A program made the position numbers and the translations under genes. Shown here one piece after another: positions 1-5,451 of a stretch of 5,451 nucleotides of DNA (positions are counted from its first letter, which is position 1; each line of letters begins with the position of its first letter). The DNA is taken from NCBI GenBank assembly GCA_004356385.1, contig SMXL01000107.1:1-5451 (forward strand). The letters are read 5' to 3'. This DNA is from Bacteroidota bacterium. GTDB lineage: Bacteria; Bacteroidota; Rhodothermia; Rhodothermales; UBA10348. Under the pieces are notes generated by a model that was given only the letters and a program-made list of their open reading frames with translations, made no database searches and was not told the origin of the DNA.

Positions 1-73
<73 letters not shown>

Positions 74-94
74 CAATGAATCAAAGAGAATATT

Positions 95-277
95 ATGAAC
101 AAGATTGGAACGTATCTAGAGGACGTCGGCACGGAAATGCGGAAGGTGAGCTGGCCAACAAGGAAAGAGCTCACCAGCAATACGCTGCTAACAATTGCTG
201 CCACTGTCGTGATTTCGTTATTCGTATTTGTGACGGACCGCGTTATTAGCGTTGTTCTGGAAGTTATCTACAGATAA
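95..277 (+). CDS. secE: Preprotein translocase subunit SecE
   Basis: SecE is the small essential membrane subunit of the SecYEG export channel and clamps the two halves of SecY together. The protein has 60 residues, the short single-span form found in most bacteria outside the Enterobacteria. Residues 1-28 form an amphipathic cytoplasmic helix with the family signature VSWPTRKEL at 18-26. Residues about 30-56 form one hydrophobic membrane segment, and the protein ends at a short basic tail. The ATG at 95 is preceded only by a weak purine run (AAAGAGAA, 83-90). It lies between tRNA-Trp and nusG, the standard position of secE. An overlapping 77-codon frame starting at 16 runs through the tRNA and is not a gene. 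Confidence 0.95.
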   Translation: MNKIGTYLEDVGTEMRKVSWPTRKELTSNTLLTIAATVVISLFVFVTDRVISVVLEVIYR

Positions 278-323
278 CGGTCGTGAACTTCTTCAATCAA
301 TTTCTTTACCACCGTACGCGCAA

Positions 324-881
324 ATGGAGACCCCGAAAGTAAAATCCAACCAGAAATGGTACGTTTTGAGAACTTTTTCCGGGCACGAGAAAAAGGTGAA
401 AACGTATCTCGAAAGCGAATCCGAACGACTCGGTATCAGTGATAGATTGGGGGAAATAATGATTCCGACCGAGACCGTGTTTGAGATGCGTCGAGGTAAG
501 AAAAAGACGAGAGAGAAAACGTTTTTCCCCGGATATATTCTGATTCTTGCAAATCTCGACAACGTGCTGAAGCACGTCATCGGTGGCATACCATCGGTCG
601 TTGGATTTCTTACAACAGGGGATGTACCCACTCCGCTCCGACCCGACGAAGTTCTGAGAATCATGGGCAAGATGGACGAGGCCAGGGAAGCCGGTGAGCA
701 GCCCGAGATTCCGTTTATGATCGGGGATGCCGTCAAAGTTATTGATGGGCCTTTTAACAACTTCAATGGCGCGGTTGAAGAAGTATATCCGGACAAGATG
801 AAAGTCAAAGTCATGGTTTCCATCTTTGGACGGAGAACGCCCCTGGAACTCGACTATTTACAGATCGAGCACGAAGAGTAG
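324..881 (+). CDS. nusG: Transcription termination/antitermination factor NusG
   Basis: NusG binds the RNA polymerase clamp across the DNA channel, suppresses pausing, and links polymerase to Rho or to the ribosome through S10. The chosen start gives 185 residues, normal for the family. The NGN domain spans about residues 10-112, with [15 protein letters not shown] near its start and the hallmark KTFFPGYI around 65-72. A linker follows, then the KOW domain at about 131-182 ([20 protein letters not shown], ending in LELDYLQIE). The frame stays open to an earlier ATG at 252, but that would add 24 residues unlike any NusG and overlap the end of secE by 26 nt, so the ATG at 324 is preferred. No clear Shine-Dalgarno precedes either start. 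The gene is 46 nt after secE and probably in the same transcript. Confidence 0.95.
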   Translation: METPKVKSNQKWYVLRTFSGHEKKVKTYLESESERLGISDRLGEIMIPTETVFEMRRGKKKTREKTFFPGYILILANLDNVLKHVIGGIPSVVGFLTTGDVPTPLRPDEVLRIMGKMDEAREAGEQPEIPFMIGDAVKVIDGPFNNFNGAVEEVYPDKMKVKVMVSIFGRRTPLELDYLQIEHEE

Positions 882-998
882 TCAGTTCAAAATCGCGATC
901 TATCTTCACGGGTTCTTATCGAAACTGGTCATCAATTCTGGAACAAGAAGGTCGATCGATCATAAGTAATCGGCTAGCGTGTTATTGCATCTCTTAAA
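882..998 (+). other. Non-coding gap between nusG and rplK, upstream part
   Basis: Together with the hairpin at 999-1028 this makes a 155-nt gap. No convincing gene is present in any frame, and I find no strong terminator for nusG. I also see no clear promoter: neither a TTGACA/TATAAT pair nor the Bacteroidota-type TTG/TAnnTTTG pair stands out. A short self-complementary stretch, TCGATCGA at 952-959, is the only other pattern. The rplK transcript may start here or read through from nusG; the sequence does not decide this. Confidence 0.5.
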
Positions 999-1028
999 GC
1001 GGGAGCCCCACCCAGGCGTTTGTACCGC
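999..1028 (+). promoter_or_regulatory. Leader hairpin before rplK, probable L1 autoregulatory site (copy 1)
   Basis: Seen directly: GCGG (999-1002) pairs with CCGC (1025-1028), and GCC (1005-1007) pairs with GGC (1015-1017) around the loop CCACCCA. Between the stems is an asymmetric internal loop, GA on the left (1003-1004) and GTTTGTA on the right (1018-1024). The hairpin ends 8 nt before the rplK start codon, where a ribosome would bind, and no Shine-Dalgarno is visible. Known: L1 represses rplK-rplA translation in E. coli by binding a leader structure that resembles its 23S rRNA site, which contains GUGGGAG and a distal UACCAC. The same design appears here (GCGGGAG, then TACCGC). Inferred: L1 binding would block rplK initiation. 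A near copy lies before rplA at 1519-1556. Confidence 0.75.
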
Positions 1029-1036
1029 GATTCTCT

Positions 1037-1477
1037 ATGGCGAAAAAAATTGACAGCTACATCAAGCTTCAGATACGAGCTGGTGTAGCGAATCCCGCAC
1101 CTCCCATCGGACCTGCTCTGGGTCAACACGGTGTCAGCATCATGGAATTCTGTAAGCAGTTTAATGCTGCGACGCAGGATCAAATGGGCACTATTCTCCC
1201 GGTTGTCATAACGGTTTACGCGGATAAGTCCTTCTCTTTCATCGTAAAGAGCCCACCCGCAGCGGTGCTGCTGAAGGATGCAGCCCGTATCAAATCAGGA
1301 GCGGCCGACCCGCTTCGAGATCACGTTGGAACGGTATCCTGGAAACAATGTGTGGAAATCGCAGAAAGGAAAATGGAAGATTTAAACGCCCATGATGTGG
1401 AAGCAGGGGCCATGATGATAGCAGGCACGGCTCGTTCCATGGGTATTAAGGTCAAGGGGATTCCGAGGTCAGCCTAA
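1037..1477 (+). CDS. rplK: 50S ribosomal protein L11 (uL11)
   Basis: L11 binds the GTPase-associated centre of 23S rRNA (helices 43-44) at the base of the L7/L12 stalk, where it contacts elongation factors and RelA-type stress sensing. The 146-residue length is typical. The N-terminal domain carries the proline-rich switch [14 protein letters not shown] (19-32), the part that contacts thiostrepton-class antibiotics, followed by [10 protein letters not shown]. The C-terminal RNA-binding domain runs from about residue 72 with [17 protein letters not shown] and ends with [12 protein letters not shown] (130-141). The start [12 protein letters not shown] matches the family. No Shine-Dalgarno precedes it; the upstream hairpin at 999-1028 lies where one would be. 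rplA follows after 95 nt. Confidence 0.98.
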   Translation: MAKKIDSYIKLQIRAGVANPAPPIGPALGQHGVSIMEFCKQFNAATQDQMGTILPVVITVYADKSFSFIVKSPPAAVLLKDAARIKSGAADPLRDHVGTVSWKQCVEIAERKMEDLNAHDVEAGAMMIAGTARSMGIKVKGIPRSA

Positions 1478-1518
1478 CGACTCGAGTACAAACCCCACCC
1501 CAGTTAGAAAAATTAACC

Positions 1519-1556
1519 GCGGGAGCCAGCCAATCGAGACCTGGCGTTTGAACCGC
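1519..1556 (+). promoter_or_regulatory. Leader hairpin before rplA, probable L1 autoregulatory site (copy 2)
   Basis: Seen directly: GCGG (1519-1522) pairs with CCGC (1553-1556), and GCCAG (1525-1529) pairs with CTGGC (1541-1545) around an 11-nt loop. The asymmetric internal loop is GA (1523-1524) against GTTTGAA (1546-1552), which differs from copy 1 at only one base. The upper stem is two pairs longer than in copy 1 and the terminal loop is unrelated, so the conserved part is the lower stem and internal loop, as expected of a protein-binding site. It ends 16 nt before the rplA ATG. The rest of the 95-nt rplK-rplA gap shows nothing else clear. Inferred role: L1 represses its own message here, in addition to the rplK site. 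Confidence 0.75.
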
Positions 1557-1572
1557 AAACAATTAGTAGATC

Positions 1573-2283
1573 ATGGCGAAAAGAGGAAAGCGGTATCGAG
1601 CTGTACGAGAGCTGGTTGAAGCGGCGGAAGGTCCACTGGACGTAGGCCGCGCTGTCGAACTTCTCAAGCAGACTTCATCTGCAAATTTTGACGAGTCGAT
1701 CGATATCGATGTTCGATTGGGCGTTGATCCGAGACACGCGGATCAAATGGTCAGAGGAACGGTGGCCTTGCCTCATGGAACGGGGAAAGATGTCAGGGTC
1801 CTGGTACTAGCAAATGAGAGTAAGCAGGAGGAAGCGACCGAAGCCGGAGCAGATCATGTTGGACTGGACGATTACGTAGAGAAAATTCAGAAGCAAGGCT
1901 GGCTCGATTTCGATGTAATGATCGCCACCCCGGACGTAATGGGTCAGGTAGGTAAACTGGGTAGGGTCTTGGGGCCGAGAGGGTTGATGCCGAATCCCAA
2001 AACCGGCACGGTCACCATGAACGTCGCTCAGGCCGTGAAAGAGGTCAAAGCGGGAAAGATTGATTTTCGTGTCGACAAAGCTGGAATTTTACATGCAGCG
2101 ATTGGCAAGGCATCGTTCAGCGAAGAACAGCTTTGCGAGAACGCCAATGCGTTTCTTCGCGAAGTTTTGCGTCTGAGGCCTGCCACTTCGAAAGGGATAT
2201 ACATGCAGTCCATTACGGTTTCATCGACGATGGGCCCTGGAATTACCATTGACAGAGGAGAAATTCTGGCAGCGTTGAGATAA
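1573..2283 (+). CDS. rplA: 50S ribosomal protein L1 (uL1), translational repressor
   Basis: L1 forms the mobile L1 stalk of the 50S subunit, which guides deacylated tRNA out of the E site, and in many bacteria it represses translation of the L11-L1 messages. The protein has 236 residues, close to the usual 225-235. Domain I comprises the two ends of the chain and carries the RNA-binding surface; domain II is the central part (about residues 70-160). The signature [19 protein letters not shown] is at 129-147, and the conserved C-terminal segment [17 protein letters not shown] is at 208-224. MAKRGKRY is a usual basic N-terminus. There is no obvious Shine-Dalgarno before the ATG; the L1-type hairpin lies just upstream. 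The stop codon lies inside the predicted hairpin at 2263-2301. Confidence 0.98.
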   Translation: MAKRGKRYRAVRELVEAAEGPLDVGRAVELLKQTSSANFDESIDIDVRLGVDPRHADQMVRGTVALPHGTGKDVRVLVLANESKQEEATEAGADHVGLDDYVEKIQKQGWLDFDVMIATPDVMGQVGKLGRVLGPRGLMPNPKTGTVTMNVAQAVKEVKAGKIDFRVDKAGILHAAIGKASFSEEQLCENANAFLREVLRLRPATSKGIYMQSITVSSTMGPGITIDRGEILAALR

Positions 2284-2301
2284 TCGAAGCGCATTCAGAA
2301 T
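2263..2301 (+). promoter_or_regulatory. Hairpin spanning the rplA stop codon, candidate L10 leader element
   Basis: Hand folding gives ATTCTG (2263-2268) with CAGAAT (2296-2301), a 3x3 internal loop, GCG (2272-2274) with CGC (2290-2292), an AG bulge (2288-2289), then TTGA (2275-2278) with TCGA (2284-2287, one G-T pair) around the loop GATAA that contains the rplA stop. In other bacteria the L10-L12 complex represses rplJ by binding a leader with a kink-turn and a bulged hairpin. The position fits such a site, but I do not see a canonical kink-turn. A competing pairing, GGCAG (2268-2272) with CTGCC (2303-2307), would connect this hairpin to the next one. Confidence 0.35.
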
Positions 2302-2302
2302 C

Positions 2303-2324
2303 CTGCCGCGAGAAGCGGTTGCAG
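2303..2324 (+). promoter_or_regulatory. Short hairpin directly before the rplJ ribosome binding site
   Basis: CCGC (2306-2309) pairs with GCGG (2315-2318) around the loop GAGAA, and CTG (2303-2305) pairs with CAG (2322-2324) below a TTG bulge (2319-2321). It ends 3 nt before the Shine-Dalgarno-like GGGAG at 2328-2332. Its place between the rplA stop and the rplJ start suggests a role in rplJ translation, possibly with the preceding hairpin. The fold is short and was made by eye, so the functional reading is tentative. Confidence 0.35.
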
Positions 2325-2340
2325 ACTGGGAGATTGAAAT

Positions 2341-2868
2341 ATGGCAATGACGAAAGAACAGAAGACGGCAGCGGTCGACGAGCTTGTTGGCAAACTCGAA
2401 GGAGCCCCTACTGTCTATCTGACTGATTATTCGGGCCTTACAGTAGCCCAAGCGAACGATTTGAGGGGTCAGTTTCGTGATGAAGGCGTCGAATTTAAAG
2501 TGGTCAAAAATACCTTGTTGAAGCTGGCCATGGATAAGGTGGGCGGTTTTGACGAGCTGATGGAATACCTGAGTGGTCCGACTGCCATCGCGTTTGCCGA
2601 AGAGCCGGCAGCGCCTGCGCGGGTCATCAAGAAATTTGTTAAGGCCGCCAAGACGGAGAACCCCACTCTGAAAGGTGCCAACGTTGAAGGATCCACGTAC
2701 CATCAGGATGCGCTGAATATTCTCGTCGACCTCAAGTCAAGGGACGAACTTCTCAGCGATATCATCGGCCTTTTGATGGCGCCCATGCCCAATATCATCA
2801 GTGCGATTCAGTCGCCTGGAAGCAATTTGGCAGGTGCGATCAAGGTATTGGCTGAACGCGAAGCTTAG
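2341..2868 (+). CDS. rplJ: 50S ribosomal protein L10 (uL10)
   Basis: L10 anchors the L7/L12 dimers to the 23S rRNA next to L11, forming the stalk that recruits translational GTPases. The protein has 175 residues, normal for the family. The N-terminal rRNA-binding globular domain covers about residues 1-130, with TVYLTDYSGLTVAQANDLR (24-42) and the conserved FKVVKNTLLKLA (52-63). The C-terminal helix that holds the L12 dimers begins at about residue 134 (SRDELLSDIIGLLMAPM) and ends in AGAIKVLAERE. GGGAG at 2328-2332 lies 8 nt before this ATG; another ATG at 2347 would shorten the product by two residues and cannot be excluded. rplL follows 141 nt later, a longer gap than in E. coli. Confidence 0.97.
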   Translation: MAMTKEQKTAAVDELVGKLEGAPTVYLTDYSGLTVAQANDLRGQFRDEGVEFKVVKNTLLKLAMDKVGGFDELMEYLSGPTAIAFAEEPAAPARVIKKFVKAAKTENPTLKGANVEGSTYHQDALNILVDLKSRDELLSDIIGLLMAPMPNIISAIQSPGSNLAGAIKVLAEREA

Positions 2869-2933
2869 AGTGGGATGATTAATCGTCCAGGGAATCAAAT
2901 TTATACATAAACAACACACCGAAACCATAAGAC

Positions 2934-2991
2934 GCAGCGTAGCTCAGATAAGTAGCCCAGTAGGGTGGATTGGAGGAGCGATGACCGCTGC
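2934..2991 (+). promoter_or_regulatory. Nested stem structure in the rplJ-rplL gap, candidate rplL leader
   Basis: Three stems nest within the 141-nt gap. GCAGCG (2934-2939) pairs with CGCTGC (2986-2991), GCTC (2942-2945) pairs with GAGC (2976-2979), and CCC (2956-2958) pairs with GGG (2963-2965) around AGTA. The outer stem ends 9 nt before the rplL Shine-Dalgarno (GAGG, 3001-3004). Part of the purine-rich GGAGGAG motif at 2972-2978 is tied up in the middle stem. The left side shares the 10-mer GCGTAGCTCA with tRNA-Trp (5-14), but no T arm or anticodon arm can be drawn. The AT-rich part of the gap, 2869-2933, shows no convincing promoter. A control role for L7/L12 synthesis is inferred only from position and fold. 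Confidence 0.4.
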
Positions 2992-2998
2992 AGGATAA
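2981..2998 (+). CDS. Possible six-codon leader minigene (MTAAG) before rplL
   Basis: ATG ACC GCT GCA GGA TAA begins 4 nt after GGAGG (2972-2976), the best Shine-Dalgarno match in the window, and stops 11 nt before the rplL ATG. The outer stem's right arm (2986-2991) lies inside it, so a ribosome translating the minigene would open the leader structure and end next to the rplL start. Translational coupling would follow, but this is inference. Such a short frame can occur by chance, and no relative has been checked. Confidence 0.25.
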   Translation: MTAAG

Positions 2999-3009
2999 AA
3001 GAGGATAAA

Positions 3010-3387
3010 ATGGCAGACATCAAGAAAATTGCAGAACAGCTGGTAGATCTCAGCATTAAGGACGCCAGCGAATTAGCCACGCTGCTCGAAGAGGAGTATG
3101 GCATTAAGCCAGCAGCTGCAGCGGTTGCGATGGTAGGGCCGGCAGGTGGAGACGGAGCCGCTGCACCCGAAGAGCAGACTGAGTTCGACGTAATCCTGAC
3201 ATCGATCGGCGACAAGAAAATCAATGTTATCAAGGAGGTACGCGCGATTACCGGTCTGGGTCTTAAGGAAGCTAAAGAGGTTGTTGACAGCGCCCCAAGT
3301 ACTGTCAAGGAAGGGCTATCCAGAGACGAAGCCGATCAGATTAAGACCAAGCTTGAGGACGCTGGAGCAGGAGTCGAACTCAAATAG
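3010..3387 (+). CDS. rplL: 50S ribosomal protein L7/L12 (bL12)
   Basis: L7/L12 is the multi-copy stalk protein that recruits EF-Tu, EF-G, IF2 and release factors and stimulates their GTPase activity. The product has 125 residues, matching the usual 120-130. The N-terminal dimerisation and L10-binding domain is residues 1-32, the alanine- and glycine-rich hinge is about 33-56, and the C-terminal factor-binding domain is about 57-125, with [20 protein letters not shown] (71-90) carrying the conserved lysines and glycines. The ATG at 3010 is chosen over an in-frame ATG at 2965 because [11 protein letters not shown] is the family N-terminus and GAGG (3001-3004) lies 5 nt upstream. The longer version would add 15 unrelated residues encoded by the leader structure. 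Confidence 0.97.
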   Translation: MADIKKIAEQLVDLSIKDASELATLLEEEYGIKPAAAAVAMVGPAGGDGAAAPEEQTEFDVILTSIGDKKINVIKEVRAITGLGLKEAKEVVDSAPSTVKEGLSRDEADQIKTKLEDAGAGVELK

Positions 3388-3498
3388 GGAACCCAGCATG
3401 GTGTCAAGGATCATTTTCTGTTCGGAATCAACTCGCCGTTCCCGCAAATCGGGTACGGCTTCCTGTGTTTCCGGCATAAGATCCAAGACATTGAAACG

Positions 3499-3528
3499 GA
3501 GCCGTGCCGTAGGCACGCTCTATTATTT
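3499..3528 (+). terminator. Terminator-like hairpin between rplL and rpoB, candidate attenuator
   Basis: CGTGCC (3503-3508) pairs with GGCACG (3512-3517) around the loop GTA, and GAG (3499-3501) pairs with CTC (3518-3520) across a single bulged C (3502). The stem runs straight into TATTATTT, a T-rich but interrupted tract, so it resembles a weak intrinsic terminator. In E. coli the rplL-rpoB gap contains a partial terminator that lowers polymerase subunit expression relative to ribosomal proteins, and the same use is plausible here. The rest of this 206-nt gap (3388-3498) shows no gene or clear promoter. Confidence 0.55.
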
Positions 3529-3539
3529 ATAGAAAGGGA

Positions 3540-3556
3540 CGGTGCGCAACGTGCCG
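3540..3556 (+). promoter_or_regulatory. Second hairpin before rpoB, possible antiterminator partner
   Basis: Seven pairs can form between 3540-3546 and 3550-3556 (two of them G-T) around the loop CAA. Its right arm, CGTGCCG (3550-3556), is an exact repeat of 3503-3509 in the preceding terminator-like hairpin. GGCACG (3512-3517) can therefore pair either with 3503-3508 or with 3550-3555, and the two choices exclude each other. The hairpin ends 37 nt before the rpoB ATG, and no strong Shine-Dalgarno follows it. Confidence 0.4.
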
Positions 3557-3593
3557 ATTCGTTTCTATATCAATCCTGGAAATTGATTGAATT

Positions 3594-5451
3594 ATGGCCA
3601 GTGTCAAAAGTCAGACCACTCGACAAAGTTTCTCACGTATCAAGAGTGTTCACGACTATCCGGATTTTCTCGACGTTCAATTAAAATCGTATCACGACTT
3701 CGTTCAGGACGAAATTCCTCCTGAGGAAAGAATCGATTTCGGTCTACAGTCGGTATTTAAAGAGCACTTTCCGATTCAGGACAGTCGCGAAAGGTATACG
3801 CTCGAGTTCATCAACTACGTTCTAGACTCCCCCAAGCATTCTGTCGAAGAGTGTATCGCGCAGGGACTGTCATTTTCAGTTCCCCTGAAAGCGAAACTCC
3901 GTCTTTCGAGCAAGGAAGATGAGGACGAAGATGAGGCGGAAGAGGCTGTTGAGCAGGAAGTTTATCTTGGCAACCTGCCCTTCATGACCCCGCGCGGTAC
4001 GTTTGTAATCAATGGTGCTGAGCGTGTGGTCGTATCTCAGTTGCACCGAAGCCCAGGCGTCTTTTTTGGCCAGAGTGTTCACCCGAACGGTACAGAACTG
4101 TTTTCTGCGCGTGTAATCCCGTTCCGTGGATCGTGGATCGAGTTTTCGACCGATGTGGGTAACATGATGTGGGCCTACATTGATCGCAAGAAGAAACTTC
4201 CGGTGACTACGTTGCTTCGAGCGCTGGGATATTCGTCCAATGGTGAAATCGTTTCGTTGTTTGATCTTGCCGACGAAGCTGAGATCAAAACGAAGCGTGG
4301 ATTCGCAAAGTATGTAGGTCGCCTGCTTGCAGCCACCGTTTCCCTCGAACGGGTGACCGAGGTTGTCGACGAAGACACGGGAGAGGTTTTAGAAGAGCGC
4401 AAGGAGCGTGAAATTATTCTTCCTGCCCAACACGAGTTAACGGAAGAAGACTTCGATACGCTCAAAGAAGCGGAGATCAAGTCCATCTATGTGATTCGAG
4501 AAGAAACCGACGACAATTCTCTCGACAATTCCACACTTCTCAATACCCTGAAAAGGGATCCGACGCATTCTGAGGCCGAGGCGCTGGAATATCTGTACCT
4601 CCAGTTGCGCGGTACGGAAGCGCCCGACATAGAGACAGCTCGTGGTGTTCTAGAACGATTATTTTTCAGCGACAAGCGATATGATCTAGGAGAAGTCGGT
4701 CGATATCGGATCAATTCCAGACTCAGACTCAAGCAGGGTCTCGATATGCTGACACTGTCGAGGGAGGACATCATTGCTATCGTTAAGGAGTTGGTCATGC
4801 TTCGCAACGGTCGCAGCAAAGTCGACGACATCGATCACCTTGGAAATCGTCGTGTACGCTCTGTCGGTGAACAGCTTGCTTCGCAGTTTTCCCTGGGTCT
4901 TGCCAGAATGGCAAGGACCATCAAAGAGCGAATGAATCTTCGAGACGCCGAAAAACTCACTCCACAGGATCTGGTAAATGCCAGGACGGTTTCATCGGTG
5001 ATCAATACGTTCTTTGGAACGAATCAACTCAGCCAGTTCATGGATCAGACGAATCCACTGGCCGAATTAACCCACAAGCGGCGTATGTCCGCTCTTGGAC
5101 CCGGTGGCCTTACCAGGGAACGCGCCGGATTTGAGGTTCGAGACGTTCACTACACACATTATGGTCGTCTTTGCCCCATTGAGACTCCTGAAGGGCCGAA
5201 TATCGGGTTAATTTCATCCCTTTGTGTTCATGGACGGGTGAACAGTTATGGCTTCATCGAGACTCCGTACCGGGTGGTAAAGAACGGAAAGGTCTCGAAA
5301 AAAATTCAATATTTGACCGCTGATGAAGAGGACAGCACCGTCATTGCGCAGGCCAACGCCCCACTTGAAGAAAACGGGTCCTTCACTAATGAGTACGTCA
5401 AGTGTCGTTACCGAGGAGATTTTCCAATAAAGGAGTCGAAGGAAGTCCAAT
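3594..5451 (+). CDS. rpoB: DNA-directed RNA polymerase subunit beta, 5' part (runs off the edge)
   Basis: RpoB is the beta subunit, forming one pincer and half of the active centre of RNA polymerase. The frame is open from ATG 3594 to the window edge: 619 codons plus one base, about half of the roughly 1,250-1,300 residues usual in Bacteroidota. Visible in order are the N-terminal YPDFLDVQLKSYHDF, an acidic run EDEDEDEAEEAVEQE (108-122), the conserved GTFVINGAERVVVSQLHRSP (135-154), the long lobe region, the rifampicin-pocket segment GTNQLSQFMDQTNPLAEL (475-492) continuing THKRRMSALGPGG, and CPIETPEGPNIGL (527-539). The residues matching E. coli D516, H526 and S531 are D484, H494 and S499, all wild type. 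MASVKSQTTRQSF is a plausible start, though no strong Shine-Dalgarno supports it. rpoC is expected downstream, outside the window. Confidence 0.98.
   Translation, partial: MASVKSQTTRQSFSRIKSVHDYPDFLDVQLKSYHDFVQDEIPPEERIDFGLQSVFKEHFPIQDSRERYTLEFINYVLDSPKHSVEECIAQGLSFSVPLKAKLRLSSKEDEDEDEAEEAVEQEVYLGNLPFMTPRGTFVINGAERVVVSQLHRSPGVFFGQSVHPNGTELFSARVIPFRGSWIEFSTDVGNMMWAYIDRKKKLPVTTLLRALGYSSNGEIVSLFDLADEAEIKTKRGFAKYVGRLLAATVSLERVTEVVDEDTGEVLEERKEREIILPAQHELTEEDFDTLKEAEIKSIYVIREETDDNSLDNSTLLNTLKRDPTHSEAEALEYLYLQLRGTEAPDIETARGVLERLFFSDKRYDLGEVGRYRINSRLRLKQGLDMLTLSREDIIAIVKELVMLRNGRSKVDDIDHLGNRRVRSVGEQLASQFSLGLARMARTIKERMNLRDAEKLTPQDLVNARTVSSVINTFFGTNQLSQFMDQTNPLAELTHKRRMSALGPGGLTRERAGFEVRDVHYTHYGRLCPIETPEGPNIGLISSLCVHGRVNSYGFIETPYRVVKNGKVSKKIQYLTADEEDSTVIAQANAPLEENGSFTNEYVKCRYRGDFPIKESKEVQ

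Noticed and set aside
252..323. Earlier in-frame start for nusG giving 209 residues
   Set aside because: The added 24 residues do not look like NusG, overlap the end of secE, and lack a supporting ribosome binding site; the ATG at 324 gives the normal family length.
293..823. Long minus-strand open frame of 176 codons opposite nusG
   Set aside because: It is fully antisense to a well-conserved gene and shows no recognisable protein signature; it is a shadow of nusG codon use. The same holds for the minus-strand frames opposite rplJ, rplL and rpoB.
952..959. Palindrome TCGATCGA before rplK as an operator
   Set aside because: It is only 8 bases, likely by chance, with no second copy and no promoter beside it.
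2902..2908. TATACAT as a -10 box for an rplL promoter
   Set aside because: No -35 element of either the E. coli or Bacteroidota type lies at a suitable distance.
2933..2992. A second tRNA before rplL
   Set aside because: The GCGTAGCTCA string and a 6-bp outer stem resemble a tRNA, but there is no TTCGA T arm, no anticodon arm, and the D-stem partner is about 30 nt away.
2965..3009. Earlier in-frame start for rplL giving 140 residues
   Set aside because: The extra N-terminus is encoded by the structured leader and is unlike L7/L12; [11 protein letters not shown] at 3010 with GAGG upstream is the usual start.
3224..3532. Plus-strand frame of 102 codons overlapping rplL and the rplL-rpoB gap
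   Set aside because: It is out of frame with rplL over its first half, lacks a ribosome binding site fitting a gene, and its product is rich in R and S with no family resemblance.

Overview
This window is a housekeeping locus on a bacterial chromosome. It is the conserved tRNA-Trp - secE - nusG - rplK - rplA - rplJ - rplL - rpoB cluster, which links protein export, transcription elongation, the L1 and L7/L12 stalks of the 50S ribosomal subunit, and the RNA polymerase beta subunit. All genes lie on the + strand. rpoB runs off the right edge after 619 codons. I see no mobile element, CRISPR array, phage gene or defence gene.

The organism is most likely a member of the Bacteroidota in the broad sense, perhaps the Rhodothermales/Balneolales side. 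RpoB resembles that group near its N-terminus (YPDFLDVQLKSY, HSVEECI, SFSVPLKAKLRL, YLGNLPFMTPRGTFVINGAE). The tRNA-Trp directly before secE fits, as does the absence of a clear Shine-Dalgarno sequence before several genes. Base composition is balanced, unlike the AT-rich Flavobacteriia. The placement is inferred from remembered protein signatures, not from a search.

Layout: positions 1-73 hold tRNA-Trp(CCA). secE follows 21 nt later, then nusG. A 155-nt gap leads to rplK. rplA, rplJ and rplL follow, each with its own non-coding leader (95, 57 and 141 nt). A 206-nt gap then separates rplL from rpoB.

The unusual content is in the gaps. Two near-identical RNA hairpins, one just before rplK and one just before rplA, share the same asymmetric internal loop on stems that differ by compensated changes. 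They look like a duplicated binding site for the repressor protein L1. The rplA/rplJ junction can form two consecutive hairpins, a candidate L10-L12 control site. The rplJ/rplL gap holds a long nested stem and a six-codon minigene with the best Shine-Dalgarno match in the window. The rplL/rpoB gap has a terminator-like hairpin followed by a second hairpin that repeats one arm of the first, so mutually exclusive pairing is possible. Together these suggest that each protein group is tuned separately by RNA structure within one co-directional cluster.
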